In this document: piece after piece, positions 34,250-43,125 of the stretch
Layout of the letters: each line of letters begins with the position of its first letter
How positions within the stretch are numbered: position 1 is the first letter of the stretch
Origin: an uncultured Bacteroidales bacterium
Lineage (GTDB): Bacteria; Bacteroidota; Bacteroidia; Bacteroidales; UBA932
Length of the DNA stretch: 64,000 nt
Assembly (NCBI GenBank): GCA_944326365.1
Contig: CALVDR010000013.1
Coordinates: 1-64,000, forward strand
Direction of reading: 5' to 3'
The notes under the pieces: generated by a model
Databases searched by the model: none
What the model was told of the DNA's origin: nothing
The model's input: the letters and a program-made list of their open reading frames with translations, nothing else
Translations under genes and position numbers: made by a program

Positions 34250-34984
34250 TTACAATACGAAATGCGAGTAAACCGCGAATACGGATGTCAGGGCGGCGGT
34301 TTCTGTCCTGAGACGTGACGGGCCCAGATGTACCGGGATGAAACCGCACTCCATGGCCAGAGCTGCTTCTTCCGCCGAGAAATCGCCTTCGGGACCGATG
34401 AGTACAGAGATGCCCTGGCATTTTTCCGGCATGTCCGCCAGAGCCTGTCTGATGGAAATCTTCGGATGGCTGTCATCTTCGAAACAGTATGCTATCAGTT
34501 TCATCCGGTCAGGAACATCCCGGAGGCTTCCGATATATTCTTTCACCGATACGGCTTCCTTCAACTGCGGGATTCTCCCTTTCAGGGACTGTTTCGTGGC
34601 TGAAAGCAGTATCTTCTCCAGTCTCTGCGGTTTCAGCACCTTGCGTTCCGAATGTTCCCCGATGACAGGGACGATGCTGTCCAGCCCGATTTCGCAGGCT
34701 TTTTCCGCGAACCATTCGTACCGGTCCATATTCTTCGTCGGGCAGACTGCCATCTCCAGCCGATACGGATGCCCTCCCCAGTCCGGGAAACTTTCCAGAA
34801 TCTCCGCCGACGCTCCCTTCGCCGAGTCTGATATTATCCTGCACCGGAAAAGCGTACCTTCTCCGTCTATCACCGAAATCTCGTCCCCGGCCCTGTGCCT
34901 GAGCACTTTGATGCAATGCTGTGACTCTTCTTCCCCCAGATTCAGGATGCCTCCGGCAATGTCAGACGTATAAAAAATTTCCAT
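34250..34984 (-). CDS. rsmE: 16S rRNA m3U1498 methyltransferase
   Basis: A 244-residue SPOUT-class methyltransferase that methylates U1498 of 16S rRNA. The N-terminal PUA-like part (residues about 1-65) contains EESQHCIKVLRHRAGD; the SPOUT knot is marked by LIGPEGDFSAEE and LGPSRLRTETA near the C terminus. The gene has its own -7 box and is divergent from the phosphoesterase. Confidence 0.94.
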   Translation of the reverse strand: MEIFYTSDIAGGILNLGEEESQHCIKVLRHRAGDEISVIDGEGTLFRCRIISDSAKGASAEILESFPDWGGHPYRLEMAVCPTKNMDRYEWFAEKACEIGLDSIVPVIGEHSERKVLKPQRLEKILLSATKQSLKGRIPQLKEAVSVKEYIGSLRDVPDRMKLIAYCFEDDSHPKISIRQALADMPEKCQGISVLIGPEGDFSAEEAALAMECGFIPVHLGPSRLRTETAALTSVFAVYSHFVL

Positions 34985-35003
34985 TGTCCTTTTGTTTATC
35001 CGG

Positions 35004-35011
35004 CAAACTTA
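35004..35011 (-). promoter_or_regulatory. -7 box for rsmE
   Basis: TAAGTTTG on the minus strand, about 20 bases before the rsmE start codon. Confidence 0.6.
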
Positions 35012-35032
35012 CGTAAATTCCTGCGGATTTAA

Positions 35033-35539
35033 ATGAAATTTTCCATTATGTTCATAGGACTGATATCCGACACGCACGGAATTTTTGACGAGCCGTTCCG
35101 GCAATTTCTGGAGCCGGTGGATGAAATATGGCATGCGGGAGACTTCGGCGGCATACAGACAGCGGAAGCCATTGCGGCGTTCAAGCCGCTGAAAGGGGTC
35201 TACGGGAACTGCGACGGCTATGATGTCAGACTGGATTATCCTCTGTATCAGCTTTTTGATTGTGAGGGAATGAAAGTCCTGATGACCCATATCGGCGGTT
35301 ACCCGGGCAGGTATGATCCCAGGGCCAGGGCATTGATCGACGAATTCAGGCCGGATCTGTTCGTCTGCGGGCATTCGCACATACTCAAGGTCGTGAATGA
35401 CGTGAAACGGAACATGCTGGTGATGAACCCGGGTGCGGCAGGTATTCAGGGATTCCATATCGTCCGTACCGCCCTGCGCTTCAGGATAGAGGGTGCCGAT
35501 ATCCGAGGGCTTGAAGTCTTCGAACTGGACAGAAAATAA
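35033..35539 (+). CDS. YfcE/MJ0936-type metallophosphoesterase
   Basis: A 168-residue calcineurin-like phosphodiesterase. Metal-binding segments are LISDTHG, HAGDFGG, YGNCDG, THIGGYP and CGHSHI, in the usual order. Members hydrolyse phosphodiesters in vitro; the biological substrate is not known. The ATG at 35033 is used; a second in-frame ATG at 35048 (MFIGLISDTHG) is equally plausible. It converges on the SLC13-type permease with a 17-bp gap. Confidence 0.88.
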   Translation: MKFSIMFIGLISDTHGIFDEPFRQFLEPVDEIWHAGDFGGIQTAEAIAAFKPLKGVYGNCDGYDVRLDYPLYQLFDCEGMKVLMTHIGGYPGRYDPRARALIDEFRPDLFVCGHSHILKVVNDVKRNMLVMNPGAAGIQGFHIVRTALRFRIEGADIRGLEVFELDRK

Positions 35540-35556
35540 CCGGGAAGACCTCCGGA

Positions 35557-37416
35557 TCAGAACGGGAAGAGCAGCGGCAGCACGATGATCATCACTATGC
35601 CCATGATGATCTGGAGCGGCAGTCCGACTTTCACATAATCCATGAAGGTGTATTGGCCGGCAGGCATCACCAGGGCGTTGGGCGGTGTCGAGAACGGAGA
35701 GGCGAAGCACATGCTGGCTGCCACGGTCACTGCGAAAAGGAATGGCACCGGACTCACGCCGATCTGTATCGCACTCTGCAGGGCGATGGGAGCCATGAGC
35801 ACTGCCGTCACGGTGTTGCTTATGAACATGGTCATCAGAGAGGCGGTGAAATATATTCCGGCCAGCAGGGCTACCGGTCCGAAATCTCCGAGCCAGCTTA
35901 CCAGAGTGCCTGAAATCAGGCCGGACACTCCGGTCTTTTCCAGGGCGAGGGACATCGGGAGCATGGCTGCGAACAGCACGATGGTCTCCCAGTTTATGGT
36001 CTTGTATGCGGCTTCCACGTTCCTGAAACAGCCGGTAAGCACCATCAGTATCCCGGCTATCATCACAGCCGTGACGGGAGCTACAGGGATGAAGTCGAAT
36101 ACCATCATCGCCACCATGGCTATCATGATGACTGCGGCGACAGGGGCCTTGTAGTCCAGCGTGACCTTTGCGGCCTCTGCCAGAGGCTGTCCGAGTACCA
36201 CCCATTCCGTGTCTTCCTTGCTCAGCCTGGCTATGTCCTGCCATGTACCCTGGACCAGAAGCACGTCACCGCTGTGTACCTTCACTTCTCCCAGATCGTG
36301 GAGGATATATTCCTGCTTGCGTCTGATTCCGAGTATGTTCACGTTGAATTTTTCCCTGAATCCGGCATCCCTGATGCTCTGGTTCACCATGTTCGAGGAT
36401 GGCATCAGTACGATTTCCGCTATGCCTATGTCATAGAATGCGAGTGTCCTTCCCGGAGAAGAAGCTATTTCGGAAGTGTGGTCGTCGAGTATTTCCATAT
36501 TGAAGTCTTTCGACAGCCTGTTTATGGATTCGGCTTCTCCGCGTACATACAGGACATCGCCGGAATACATCACTGTCTTCGGTGAGGCCAGCTCCTGGTT
36601 CACGGTCTTCAGGAATCTCTGCTGCGCTGTCTCCTTTCTTCTTATTTCAAGCACGTTCACCTTATATTCGCGTCTGAGGTCCAGGTCTACGACAGTCTTG
36701 CCCGCAGCAGGAGACTTTTCCCTGATGCGGAGCCTGTACAGATTGTCGGAAAGACTGTATTCGCTGACCAACTGGTTCAGTGTCTTTCCTGAAGTCACCC
36801 TGTCGTTTTTCCCGGTTTTCTTAGACAGGAAGATTTTCGACAGCGGCATCAGCACCAGAATGCCTGTCACCAGGCAGATGAGACCTACCGGCAGGAACGA
36901 GAAGAATGACAGTGATTCATATCCGGCATTGGTCAGAGTATCCTGGATGATAAGGTTCGGAGGCGTACCGATGAGTGTCATCATGCCTCCCATGCTGCTG
37001 GCGAAAGCCAGCGGCATGAGCAGCCGGGACGGACTCATGCCGGCGTTGTATGCCAGGCTCACGACTATAGGGAGCATAAGCGCTACCGTGCCGGTGTTGC
37101 TTACAAATGCGCCGATGCTTCCGGTCACGAGCATTACCAGCAGAAAGAGTACAGTCTCGTTCTTGCCGGCCAGTTTCAGGATCTTCGAACTTATCATTTT
37201 CGCCAGACCTGTCTGGAAAATGGCTCCGCCTACCACGAAAAGGCCTATCATCATGATGACGACCTGGTTCGAGAACCCGGACAATGCTTCTTCCGGAGTG
37301 AGTATCTGGAATATGAGCAGTGCGAGCAGGGCGCAAAGCGCCACTATGTCCGAGCGGAACTTTCCGGAGACGAAAAATGCGGCCGAGACGGCAAGTATGA
37401 GTATGGTTATCAGCAT
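35557..37416 (-). CDS. SLC13/DASS-type permease with two RCK_C domains
   Basis: A 619-residue transporter of the ArsB/NhaD-DASS superfamily, SAC1/YfbS-like. The membrane halves are separated by two TrkA-C (RCK_C) regulatory domains (about residues 215-390), each ending in a VHSGDVLLV-type segment. The conserved SNT motifs are VSNTGTVALMLP in the first half and ISNTVTAVLMAP in the second. Members with this layout move sulfate or dicarboxylates with sodium or protons; the ligand cannot be fixed here. It has its own -7 box and diverges from radA. Confidence 0.88.
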   Translation of the reverse strand: MLITILILAVSAAFFVSGKFRSDIVALCALLALLIFQILTPEEALSGFSNQVVIMMIGLFVVGGAIFQTGLAKMISSKILKLAGKNETVLFLLVMLVTGSIGAFVSNTGTVALMLPIVVSLAYNAGMSPSRLLMPLAFASSMGGMMTLIGTPPNLIIQDTLTNAGYESLSFFSFLPVGLICLVTGILVLMPLSKIFLSKKTGKNDRVTSGKTLNQLVSEYSLSDNLYRLRIREKSPAAGKTVVDLDLRREYKVNVLEIRRKETAQQRFLKTVNQELASPKTVMYSGDVLYVRGEAESINRLSKDFNMEILDDHTSEIASSPGRTLAFYDIGIAEIVLMPSSNMVNQSIRDAGFREKFNVNILGIRRKQEYILHDLGEVKVHSGDVLLVQGTWQDIARLSKEDTEWVVLGQPLAEAAKVTLDYKAPVAAVIMIAMVAMMVFDFIPVAPVTAVMIAGILMVLTGCFRNVEAAYKTINWETIVLFAAMLPMSLALEKTGVSGLISGTLVSWLGDFGPVALLAGIYFTASLMTMFISNTVTAVLMAPIALQSAIQIGVSPVPFLFAVTVAASMCFASPFSTPPNALVMPAGQYTFMDYVKVGLPLQIIMGIVMIIVLPLLFPF

Positions 37417-37443
37417 GGGGGAGGAGAAATTCGGTTAATCACA

Positions 37444-37451
37444 CAAAGATA
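37444..37451 (-). promoter_or_regulatory. -7 box for the SLC13 permease
   Basis: TATCTTTG on the minus strand, 28 bases upstream of the start codon at 37416. Confidence 0.65.
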
Positions 37452-37494
37452 CTCTTTTTTCAGGATACGGACTTCCGTTTTTTCAGATAATTGT

Positions 37495-37502
37495 TAATTT
37501 TG
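37495..37502 (+). promoter_or_regulatory. -7 box for radA
   Basis: TAATTTTG, 24 bases before the radA ATG. Confidence 0.6.
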
Positions 37503-37525
37503 GGATTTGCAAAACAGAAATCAGT

Positions 37526-38902
37526 ATGGCTCTAAAGACGAAATCGGTTTGGTTCTGCTCGTCATGCGGAAATGAAAGCCCGAAATGGATGGGACGCTGT
37601 CCGGCATGCGGCGAGTGGAATACAATGGTGGAGGAGAAGGTGGTGACCGGCGCCCAGGCATCGCGCAGACATGAAGAAAATTCGATAGGGACTTCATCAC
37701 GCCCTCTGTCTCTCAGGGAAATAGACTCCACGGAAGAAAGCCGGACCACCCTGCAGAGTTCCGAGATGGACAGGCTTTTGGGCGGCGGTATCGTGAAGGG
37801 GTCCCTCGTGCTCATTGCCGGTGAACCCGGCATAGGGAAATCGACACTGTCCCTGCAGATTCCCCTGCATTGCCGGGGGCTGCGGACCCTGTATGTGACA
37901 GGGGAGGAGAGCGCCCGGCAGGTAAAACTCAGGGCCGCGAGGCTGGGCGGAGACGGGGAGGATTGCCTGATATACAGCGAGACGCTTATGGAGAACATAT
38001 TGGCGGAGGCGAAAAAGACAGAGCCGGAGCTCATGATAGTGGATTCGATACAGACGATGTACACGCAGACGATGGAGTCCTCTCCGGGGTCGGTGTCGCA
38101 GATCAAGGAATGCGCGTCGATGCTGCTCCGTCTGGCTAAGGAGACAGGTATCCCTGTCATTCTGATCGGCCATATCACGAAAGAGGGGAGTATCGCCGGT
38201 CCGAAAGTGCTGGAGCATATAGTGGATGTGGTCCTGCAGTTCGAGGGCGACAATACCGGTGCCTACCGTCTGCTCAGGAGCATAAAGAACCGTTTCGGCT
38301 CCACTTCGGAGATGGCGGTATTCGAGATGACGGGCACGGGGCTGAGAGAGGTGCTGAATCCGTCCGAGATGCTTATCCCCATGCACGGGCAGGGACTGAG
38401 CGGTATCGCCGTGGGAGCTATTCTGGACGGGACCCGATCTTTCCTGATAGAGGTGCAGTCTCTGGTGAGTTCTGCAGCTTACGGGACCCCGCAGCGTTCG
38501 GCTACGGGATTCGATGTCCGGCGGCTGAACATGCTGCTTGCGGTCCTGGAGAAACGTGCCGGTTTCAGGCTTGGCGTGAAGGATGTCTTCCTGAACATGG
38601 CCGGAGGCCTGCGCGTGTCCGATACGGCCTGCGACCTCGCTGTCATCTGTGCAGTGCTGTCTTCGAATTTCGATTTCGCGATACCTTCCGATGTGTGTTT
38701 CGCAGGAGAAGTGGGCCTGAGCGGTGAGATTCGTCCGGTTTCACAGACGGAACGCCGTGTGGCCGAGGCTGCCAGACTGGGATTCAGCACCATCTATGTG
38801 TCTTCCTATGGCGCCATGAATCACATCCCGGAGAATATCCGTGTGGTGAAAGTGCCTGACGTGCCGGCCCTTTGCCGTACTCTTTTCCGCAGCGGCCAGT
38901 GA
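37526..38902 (+). CDS. radA: DNA repair protein RadA (Sms)
   Basis: A 458-residue ATPase of homologous recombination that acts as a branch-migration helicase. It has an N-terminal C4 zinc finger (WFCSSCGNESPKWMGRCPAC), the Walker A loop GEPGIGKST, the RadA-specific KNRFGSTSE and a C-terminal Lon-like domain from about residue 290. Converges on dacB with only 17 bp between stops. Confidence 0.95.
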   Translation: MALKTKSVWFCSSCGNESPKWMGRCPACGEWNTMVEEKVVTGAQASRRHEENSIGTSSRPLSLREIDSTEESRTTLQSSEMDRLLGGGIVKGSLVLIAGEPGIGKSTLSLQIPLHCRGLRTLYVTGEESARQVKLRAARLGGDGEDCLIYSETLMENILAEAKKTEPELMIVDSIQTMYTQTMESSPGSVSQIKECASMLLRLAKETGIPVILIGHITKEGSIAGPKVLEHIVDVVLQFEGDNTGAYRLLRSIKNRFGSTSEMAVFEMTGTGLREVLNPSEMLIPMHGQGLSGIAVGAILDGTRSFLIEVQSLVSSAAYGTPQRSATGFDVRRLNMLLAVLEKRAGFRLGVKDVFLNMAGGLRVSDTACDLAVICAVLSSNFDFAIPSDVCFAGEVGLSGEIRPVSQTERRVAEAARLGFSTIYVSSYGAMNHIPENIRVVKVPDVPALCRTLFRSGQ

Positions 38903-38919
38903 CGGGATAAGTGCTGGGG

Positions 38920-40527
38920 CTAAGACGGATTGCTGTCCATATCGGCAGTGATGAGAAATATGAGGCGGTCGATGATTTTCTGCATGCGGTACTGCGACAT
39001 GAGCGAGTTGTTTATCATGATGGAGAAGACAGCCGGTCCTGATGTCGCGGCTGAGTTTTCTGCAGCTGTTCCCGTGATGTCTCCTGCAGCATCGGCTGCC
39101 TCGGGTGTCGGAAAGACATAGCCGCTGAAGCATTTTACCCCTGTCATCGAGCCGCTTTTCAGCCTGACCCTTGATTTCAGTTCTGTCCTGTATCCTGTCA
39201 TGACGGTTTCCATGGTGCCACCTTCGCCGGGAGAAGGCAGTCCGTATAGGAAAGTGTCGAATTCAGGACTTTTTTCCATGGCCTTGAGGAATCCGCAGAT
39301 GAACGAAGGTGACAGCAGGTTGTGTCTTGACAGACCGCTTCCGTCCTGAATTACGATGCCACGCGGATCCAGCCCCTTTTCCTGCAGCAGCTTACGCATG
39401 ACCTGACGGGAAGATACATAGTCGCTTTTCCCCCACAGCTCTTTCCCGAGCGTATGGTACAGCGTTTCAGCATAGACGTTGTTGCTGTCGTGATTCGTCA
39501 TGAAAGCTATCCTGCCCAGAGCCGGTGATGCAGTCCATCCGAGCATGGTGAGACTGTCCTGAGGCACGCATCCTTCGGCCGGGGCGAAAAATCCTGTGTC
39601 AGCAGGCCCTTCCGTACATTTTATCCCTCTGTCTGAAAGCCATCCGGTGAAATATGCCGCGCATGTGTAAGCCGGAAACTTGTTGCTGCATTCCAGAGTC
39701 TTCGGCGCCCTGTCCACAGCGAATGTCCCGCGCATTTCCCCGACCGGAACCATGTCCGTAGTGTAGAAATACAGTCTGTCTCCAGTCCCTGCCTCCCCTG
39801 TGGTGCAGCTGTAACGGTATTCCATCCACGGGCATTCCGGAAATTTTTCCTGTATGCTGACAGGTGCACCGACTTCATTTCCCGGAGCCACGCTGAAAGT
39901 CTGCATGTTCTCGAAAAATGTCAGTCCGCTCACGCCTGCCCCGTAGTATGTGCCGCAGTCATCCCACTGCCATGTCTGCTCTTCCGGCATCGGAAGACCG
40001 AAATACCTGTCATCACCGATGATATGTCCGTCTATTTTCCTGATCCCGGCTTTTTCCAGAAAGCCGGTCCAATGCCTGAAAAGTTCTCCAAGTGCTGTCG
40101 CAATGCTGTCATCCGATGCGAGTGTCGGGTCTCCTCCACCTGTAATATAAAGGTCTCCGACCAATGTGCTGTCGCATATTTTCCCGGAATACCCTATGCC
40201 GGTCCTGTATTCGAAGTCGCTCCCGAGTGCGTCCAATGCCAGACCTGTGGTCAGCAGTTTCATGTTCGAAGCCGGCATGAGCAGGGAGCCGGAGTTCCAT
40301 GATACTATGGTGTCACCTGCCGCAGTGAGTGCCAGCACTCCTGTCAGGGCGTGACCAAGTTCGTTCCGTGCGACATTGTCCATATAGTCCTGCGCGTAGT
40401 GTGTCCTGGTATGAGATGCAGAGTCTGCCTCGTCTTCTGGCATGGCTCCGGCCTGAAATTGCAGTGCTGAAAGTGTCAGAAGTGAAAAAAAAGAAAATAT
40501 TTTACAAGAAAAAGAAAACATTCCCAT
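38920..40527 (-). CDS. dacB: D-alanyl-D-alanine carboxypeptidase/endopeptidase (PBP4, DacB)
   Basis: A 535-residue periplasmic class C penicillin-binding protein (S13 family). A signal peptide precedes AGAMPEDE. The active-site motifs are the SxxK serine in MPASNMKLLTT, the SxN motif in HDSNNVYAETL, and KSG in RLKSGSMTGVK. Between the first two lies the large inserted domain of DacB proteins. A disordered, alanine-rich stretch (about residues 488-510) interrupts the C-terminal part. It trims peptidoglycan stem peptides. Divergent from galE with overlapping promoters. Confidence 0.92.
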   Translation of the reverse strand: MGMFSFSCKIFSFFSLLTLSALQFQAGAMPEDEADSASHTRTHYAQDYMDNVARNELGHALTGVLALTAAGDTIVSWNSGSLLMPASNMKLLTTGLALDALGSDFEYRTGIGYSGKICDSTLVGDLYITGGGDPTLASDDSIATALGELFRHWTGFLEKAGIRKIDGHIIGDDRYFGLPMPEEQTWQWDDCGTYYGAGVSGLTFFENMQTFSVAPGNEVGAPVSIQEKFPECPWMEYRYSCTTGEAGTGDRLYFYTTDMVPVGEMRGTFAVDRAPKTLECSNKFPAYTCAAYFTGWLSDRGIKCTEGPADTGFFAPAEGCVPQDSLTMLGWTASPALGRIAFMTNHDSNNVYAETLYHTLGKELWGKSDYVSSRQVMRKLLQEKGLDPRGIVIQDGSGLSRHNLLSPSFICGFLKAMEKSPEFDTFLYGLPSPGEGGTMETVMTGYRTELKSRVRLKSGSMTGVKCFSGYVFPTPEAADAAGDITGTAAENSAATSGPAVFSIMINNSLMSQYRMQKIIDRLIFLITADMDSNPS

Positions 40528-40547
40528 AAGCCGTTTGTTCTTACTCT

Positions 40548-40564
40548 CAAATTTAGTACATTTG
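40548..40564. promoter_or_regulatory. Overlapping divergent promoters of dacB and galE
   Basis: TAAATTTG on the minus strand (40548-40555) lies 21 bases before dacB, and TACATTTG on the plus strand (40557-40564) lies 53 bases before galE. The two boxes are separated by one base, so RNA polymerase bound at one must exclude the other. A TTTGTT at 40534-40539 is at the right distance to be the -33 element for galE. Confidence 0.6.
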
Positions 40565-40617
40565 TAAGATACAGTGAAATTTTCTGAAAGAATCTATAAC
40601 TAATAACGCTTTATCTT

Positions 40618-41694
40618 ATGGACAAGAACAAAAAATGTGTTCTGGTTTCCGGTGGTGCGGGCTATATCGGAAGCCATGTTACCGTGGAACTTATCGAGGC
40701 CGGCTATGACGTGGTCGTCGCTGACAATCTTTCGAACTGTGACCTCACATGCTTCAACGGCGTGAAGAAAATTACCGGGAAGGAGGACCTCCCGTTCGAG
40801 CAGATCGACTGCTGTGACCAGAAGTCTGTCGACATGGTATTCGAGAAATACAGAATCGATGCAGTCATTCATTTCGCCGCCTTCAAGGCAGTGGGCGAGT
40901 CCGTGGCGGAACCTATCAAGTACTACAAGAACAATCTGATGTCTTTCCTCTGCATCCTGGATGCTGCGAAGAATCACGGAGGATGCAACGTCCTGTTTTC
41001 ATCATCAGCCACTGTCTATGGCGAGACTGACAAGCTTCCTGTGACTGAGGAGTCTCCACGCCAGCCTGCGGAAAGTTCATATGGAGCGACAAAACAGATC
41101 TGCGAGGATATCCTGACGGATGTGGTGCGGGCTACCGGAGCATCCGGAACGGAAGTGCGTTCCGGATTGAAGGAACTCGGTCCTGTGAAGGGAATCGCCC
41201 TGAGGTATTTCAATCCTATCGGAGCGCATCCTTCTGCATTGATCGGAGAGCTTCCGAGAGGCGTGCCTAATAATCTCGTTCCTTATATCACGCAGACAGC
41301 CATCGGCAAGAGAGAGTGCCTGAGCATTTTCGGAAACGACTATCCTACTCCAGACGGTACCTGTCTCAGGGACTATATAGATGTGGTGGATCTGGCGAAA
41401 GCTCATGTGGCTGCGGTATCCAGGATGCTTGACGGCAAGATGAAGAAGGATTACGAGATTTTCAACATCGGTACCGGCCGTCCTGTTTCCGTGCTCGAAC
41501 TTGTGACCAAATTCGAGCAGGTGAACAACCTGAAGCTGAATTACAAGTTCGCGCCTCGCCGTGCCGGAGACATCACTGCTATCTGGGCAGATACTTCGCT
41601 GGCGAACAAGGAGCTCGGCTGGAAGGCCCAGAGGTCAGTGGAGGAGACTCTGGCTGCGGCCTGGAAGTGGGAGTGTCATCTTGCGGGGAAGTAG
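40618..41694 (+). CDS. galE: UDP-glucose 4-epimerase
   Basis: A 358-residue short-chain dehydrogenase that interconverts UDP-glucose and UDP-galactose for galactose use and surface polysaccharides. It has the NAD loop GGAGYIGS, the catalytic serine region SSSATVYGE and the YxxxK motif in SSYGATKQ. A stretch around residues 175-190 (ATGASGTEVRSGLKELGPVK) makes it longer than most GalE proteins. It ends in front of a bidirectional terminator. Confidence 0.95.
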   Translation: MDKNKKCVLVSGGAGYIGSHVTVELIEAGYDVVVADNLSNCDLTCFNGVKKITGKEDLPFEQIDCCDQKSVDMVFEKYRIDAVIHFAAFKAVGESVAEPIKYYKNNLMSFLCILDAAKNHGGCNVLFSSSATVYGETDKLPVTEESPRQPAESSYGATKQICEDILTDVVRATGASGTEVRSGLKELGPVKGIALRYFNPIGAHPSALIGELPRGVPNNLVPYITQTAIGKRECLSIFGNDYPTPDGTCLRDYIDVVDLAKAHVAAVSRMLDGKMKKDYEIFNIGTGRPVSVLELVTKFEQVNNLKLNYKFAPRRAGDITAIWADTSLANKELGWKAQRSVEETLAAAWKWECHLAGK

Positions 41695-41721
41695 CGGGAA
41701 CACGTAAGCCAATATGAAATG

Positions 41722-41777
41722 AAGGCAGGGTGGAGATACCCGAACCCATTCAGGGTCATTCATCTCCATCCTGCCTT
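41722..41777. terminator. Bidirectional terminator between galE and the Sus cluster
   Basis: Arms 41722-41737 and 41762-41777 pair over 16 positions with one G-U. A-rich sequence on the left and T-rich sequence on the right allow use by both convergent transcripts. Confidence 0.75.
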
Positions 41778-41801
41778 TATCTGTGTGAGGGACTCCGTCG
41801 G

Positions 41802-43091
41802 CTACATGCCGGTGGCATCGGCGTAAGTGTAGACTTTGACGGTAGTGGCGGCTGCGGTACAGTTGTATGTCGCTTCCTGTCCGCTGTAGACGTCATTCAT
41901 GGTGATGTCGACCGTGGTGTCCGTCAGGTTGGCGTATTTCAGGGTGTATTCAGTGTCAGGAACGCCGTCCATGTCCGTGTCGCTGCTGTAAATGATAGTG
42001 CCGGCAGTGTCATCGGACGGTGTTATGCTCACGATTGTCTCGGGGCCGGTGACCATTGCGATGAATGAGTTGTCAGGATCATAGTCTGTGATGCCGAACA
42101 TATCCATATATGCTTCCATTCCTGGCATCCAGTCACCTATGAGGATCGAACCTTCGGTGGCAAGGTCAAAACATTTTCTGGTGGATCCGTCCTGCGCTTC
42201 CGACAGGTCCGCTACCCACTGCTTGAGGATGCTTGCTTCAGGCTCGTCCGGGCCGATTTCATCTTCATCAGTCCAGTCTTCTACTTCACCAGCCACTTTG
42301 ACCTGAAGCCCTTTTTCGATGGAGATACGTGCAGTTATCGGATGCTGTCCGCCCTTTACCAATGCGATTTCTTCCAGTTCTTCAGTGTATGTCTCGGAAT
42401 CTGCAGTCTTGATTTCCAGAGTCATACCTACGGTCTGAGGTACAAGTATGGCATAGTAGCTTTCATTGGCGGCAGCCGGGTATGCCGTGATGTCTTCGGC
42501 GGCAACTGTAGCGGAAACGGCCACTGTATTCTCTGCAACTGAGATATCGGCAGTCCTTTTGGAGCCTTTCAGTACTACGGATGTGATTTCCGATCCGGTA
42601 TCATTGGTGATATCGATGACCACTTTGCTGAGTACATGCTTGAATGTCATGGCCACAGCTTCTTCACTAGGCTTTACGTTTTCAGCAGAGCCTATAATGA
42701 AATCGGAAGCAGAGGTGCCTTTGCTCTGATCAGCTTCGACAGAGAAAGTTTCAGGAACACCGGATTCATTGTATGGATAGTATGCTACGATGTCTGATGC
42801 GGTCTCGCTGTCTGCATACCAAGTCAGAGTTCCTGTAAAAGTACCCTGAGAGAAACTCATAAGTTCGTTCCCGGCATAGACTTCGTCAGCGATAGAGATG
42901 GAAACTCCTATTTTGTCGTTTTCATCGAATGAAGTGTCACCCACACGGGTGAGGGTAGGGGAGATTTTTACAAGAGATGCTGAACCATCAGTTCCGTCCT
43001 GATTTTCATTGACATCTTTTTCGCATCCGGTCATAGTCAGAAGACCGAAGCAGGCAGCCGCAGCCGCCATGAACATAAGATTTTTTTTCAT
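41802..43091 (-). CDS. Fimbrillin-like (Mfa-like) lipoprotein
   Basis: A 429-residue lipoprotein (lipobox LTMTGC, Cys at about 23). The N-terminal region has the fimbrillin signature: PTLTRVGDTSFDENDKIGV, then VAYYPYNES and MTFKHVLSKVVIDITND. Fimbrillin-family proteins include pilins and surface adhesins of Bacteroidales that are processed at the cell surface. The C-terminal 160 residues are acidic and beta-rich with no known domain. It is the last gene of the minus-strand cluster, 34 bp after the IPT-like lipoprotein. It may present or anchor surface structures; a direct role in uptake is not shown. Confidence 0.7.
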   Translation of the reverse strand: MKKNLMFMAAAAACFGLLTMTGCEKDVNENQDGTDGSASLVKISPTLTRVGDTSFDENDKIGVSISIADEVYAGNELMSFSQGTFTGTLTWYADSETASDIVAYYPYNESGVPETFSVEADQSKGTSASDFIIGSAENVKPSEEAVAMTFKHVLSKVVIDITNDTGSEITSVVLKGSKRTADISVAENTVAVSATVAAEDITAYPAAANESYYAILVPQTVGMTLEIKTADSETYTEELEEIALVKGGQHPITARISIEKGLQVKVAGEVEDWTDEDEIGPDEPEASILKQWVADLSEAQDGSTRKCFDLATEGSILIGDWMPGMEAYMDMFGITDYDPDNSFIAMVTGPETIVSITPSDDTAGTIIYSSDTDMDGVPDTEYTLKYANLTDTTVDITMNDVYSGQEATYNCTAAATTVKVYTYADATGM

Positions 43092-43125
43092 AACGATAAA
43101 AGTTAGTTTGGTTAATACAAAGTGT

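Noticed and set aside
35009..36244. 411-codon minus-strand frame
   Set aside because: It overlaps the phosphoesterase on the other strand and the SLC13 permease in another frame. Both of these have clear family motifs; the long frame has none and is a GC-driven shadow.
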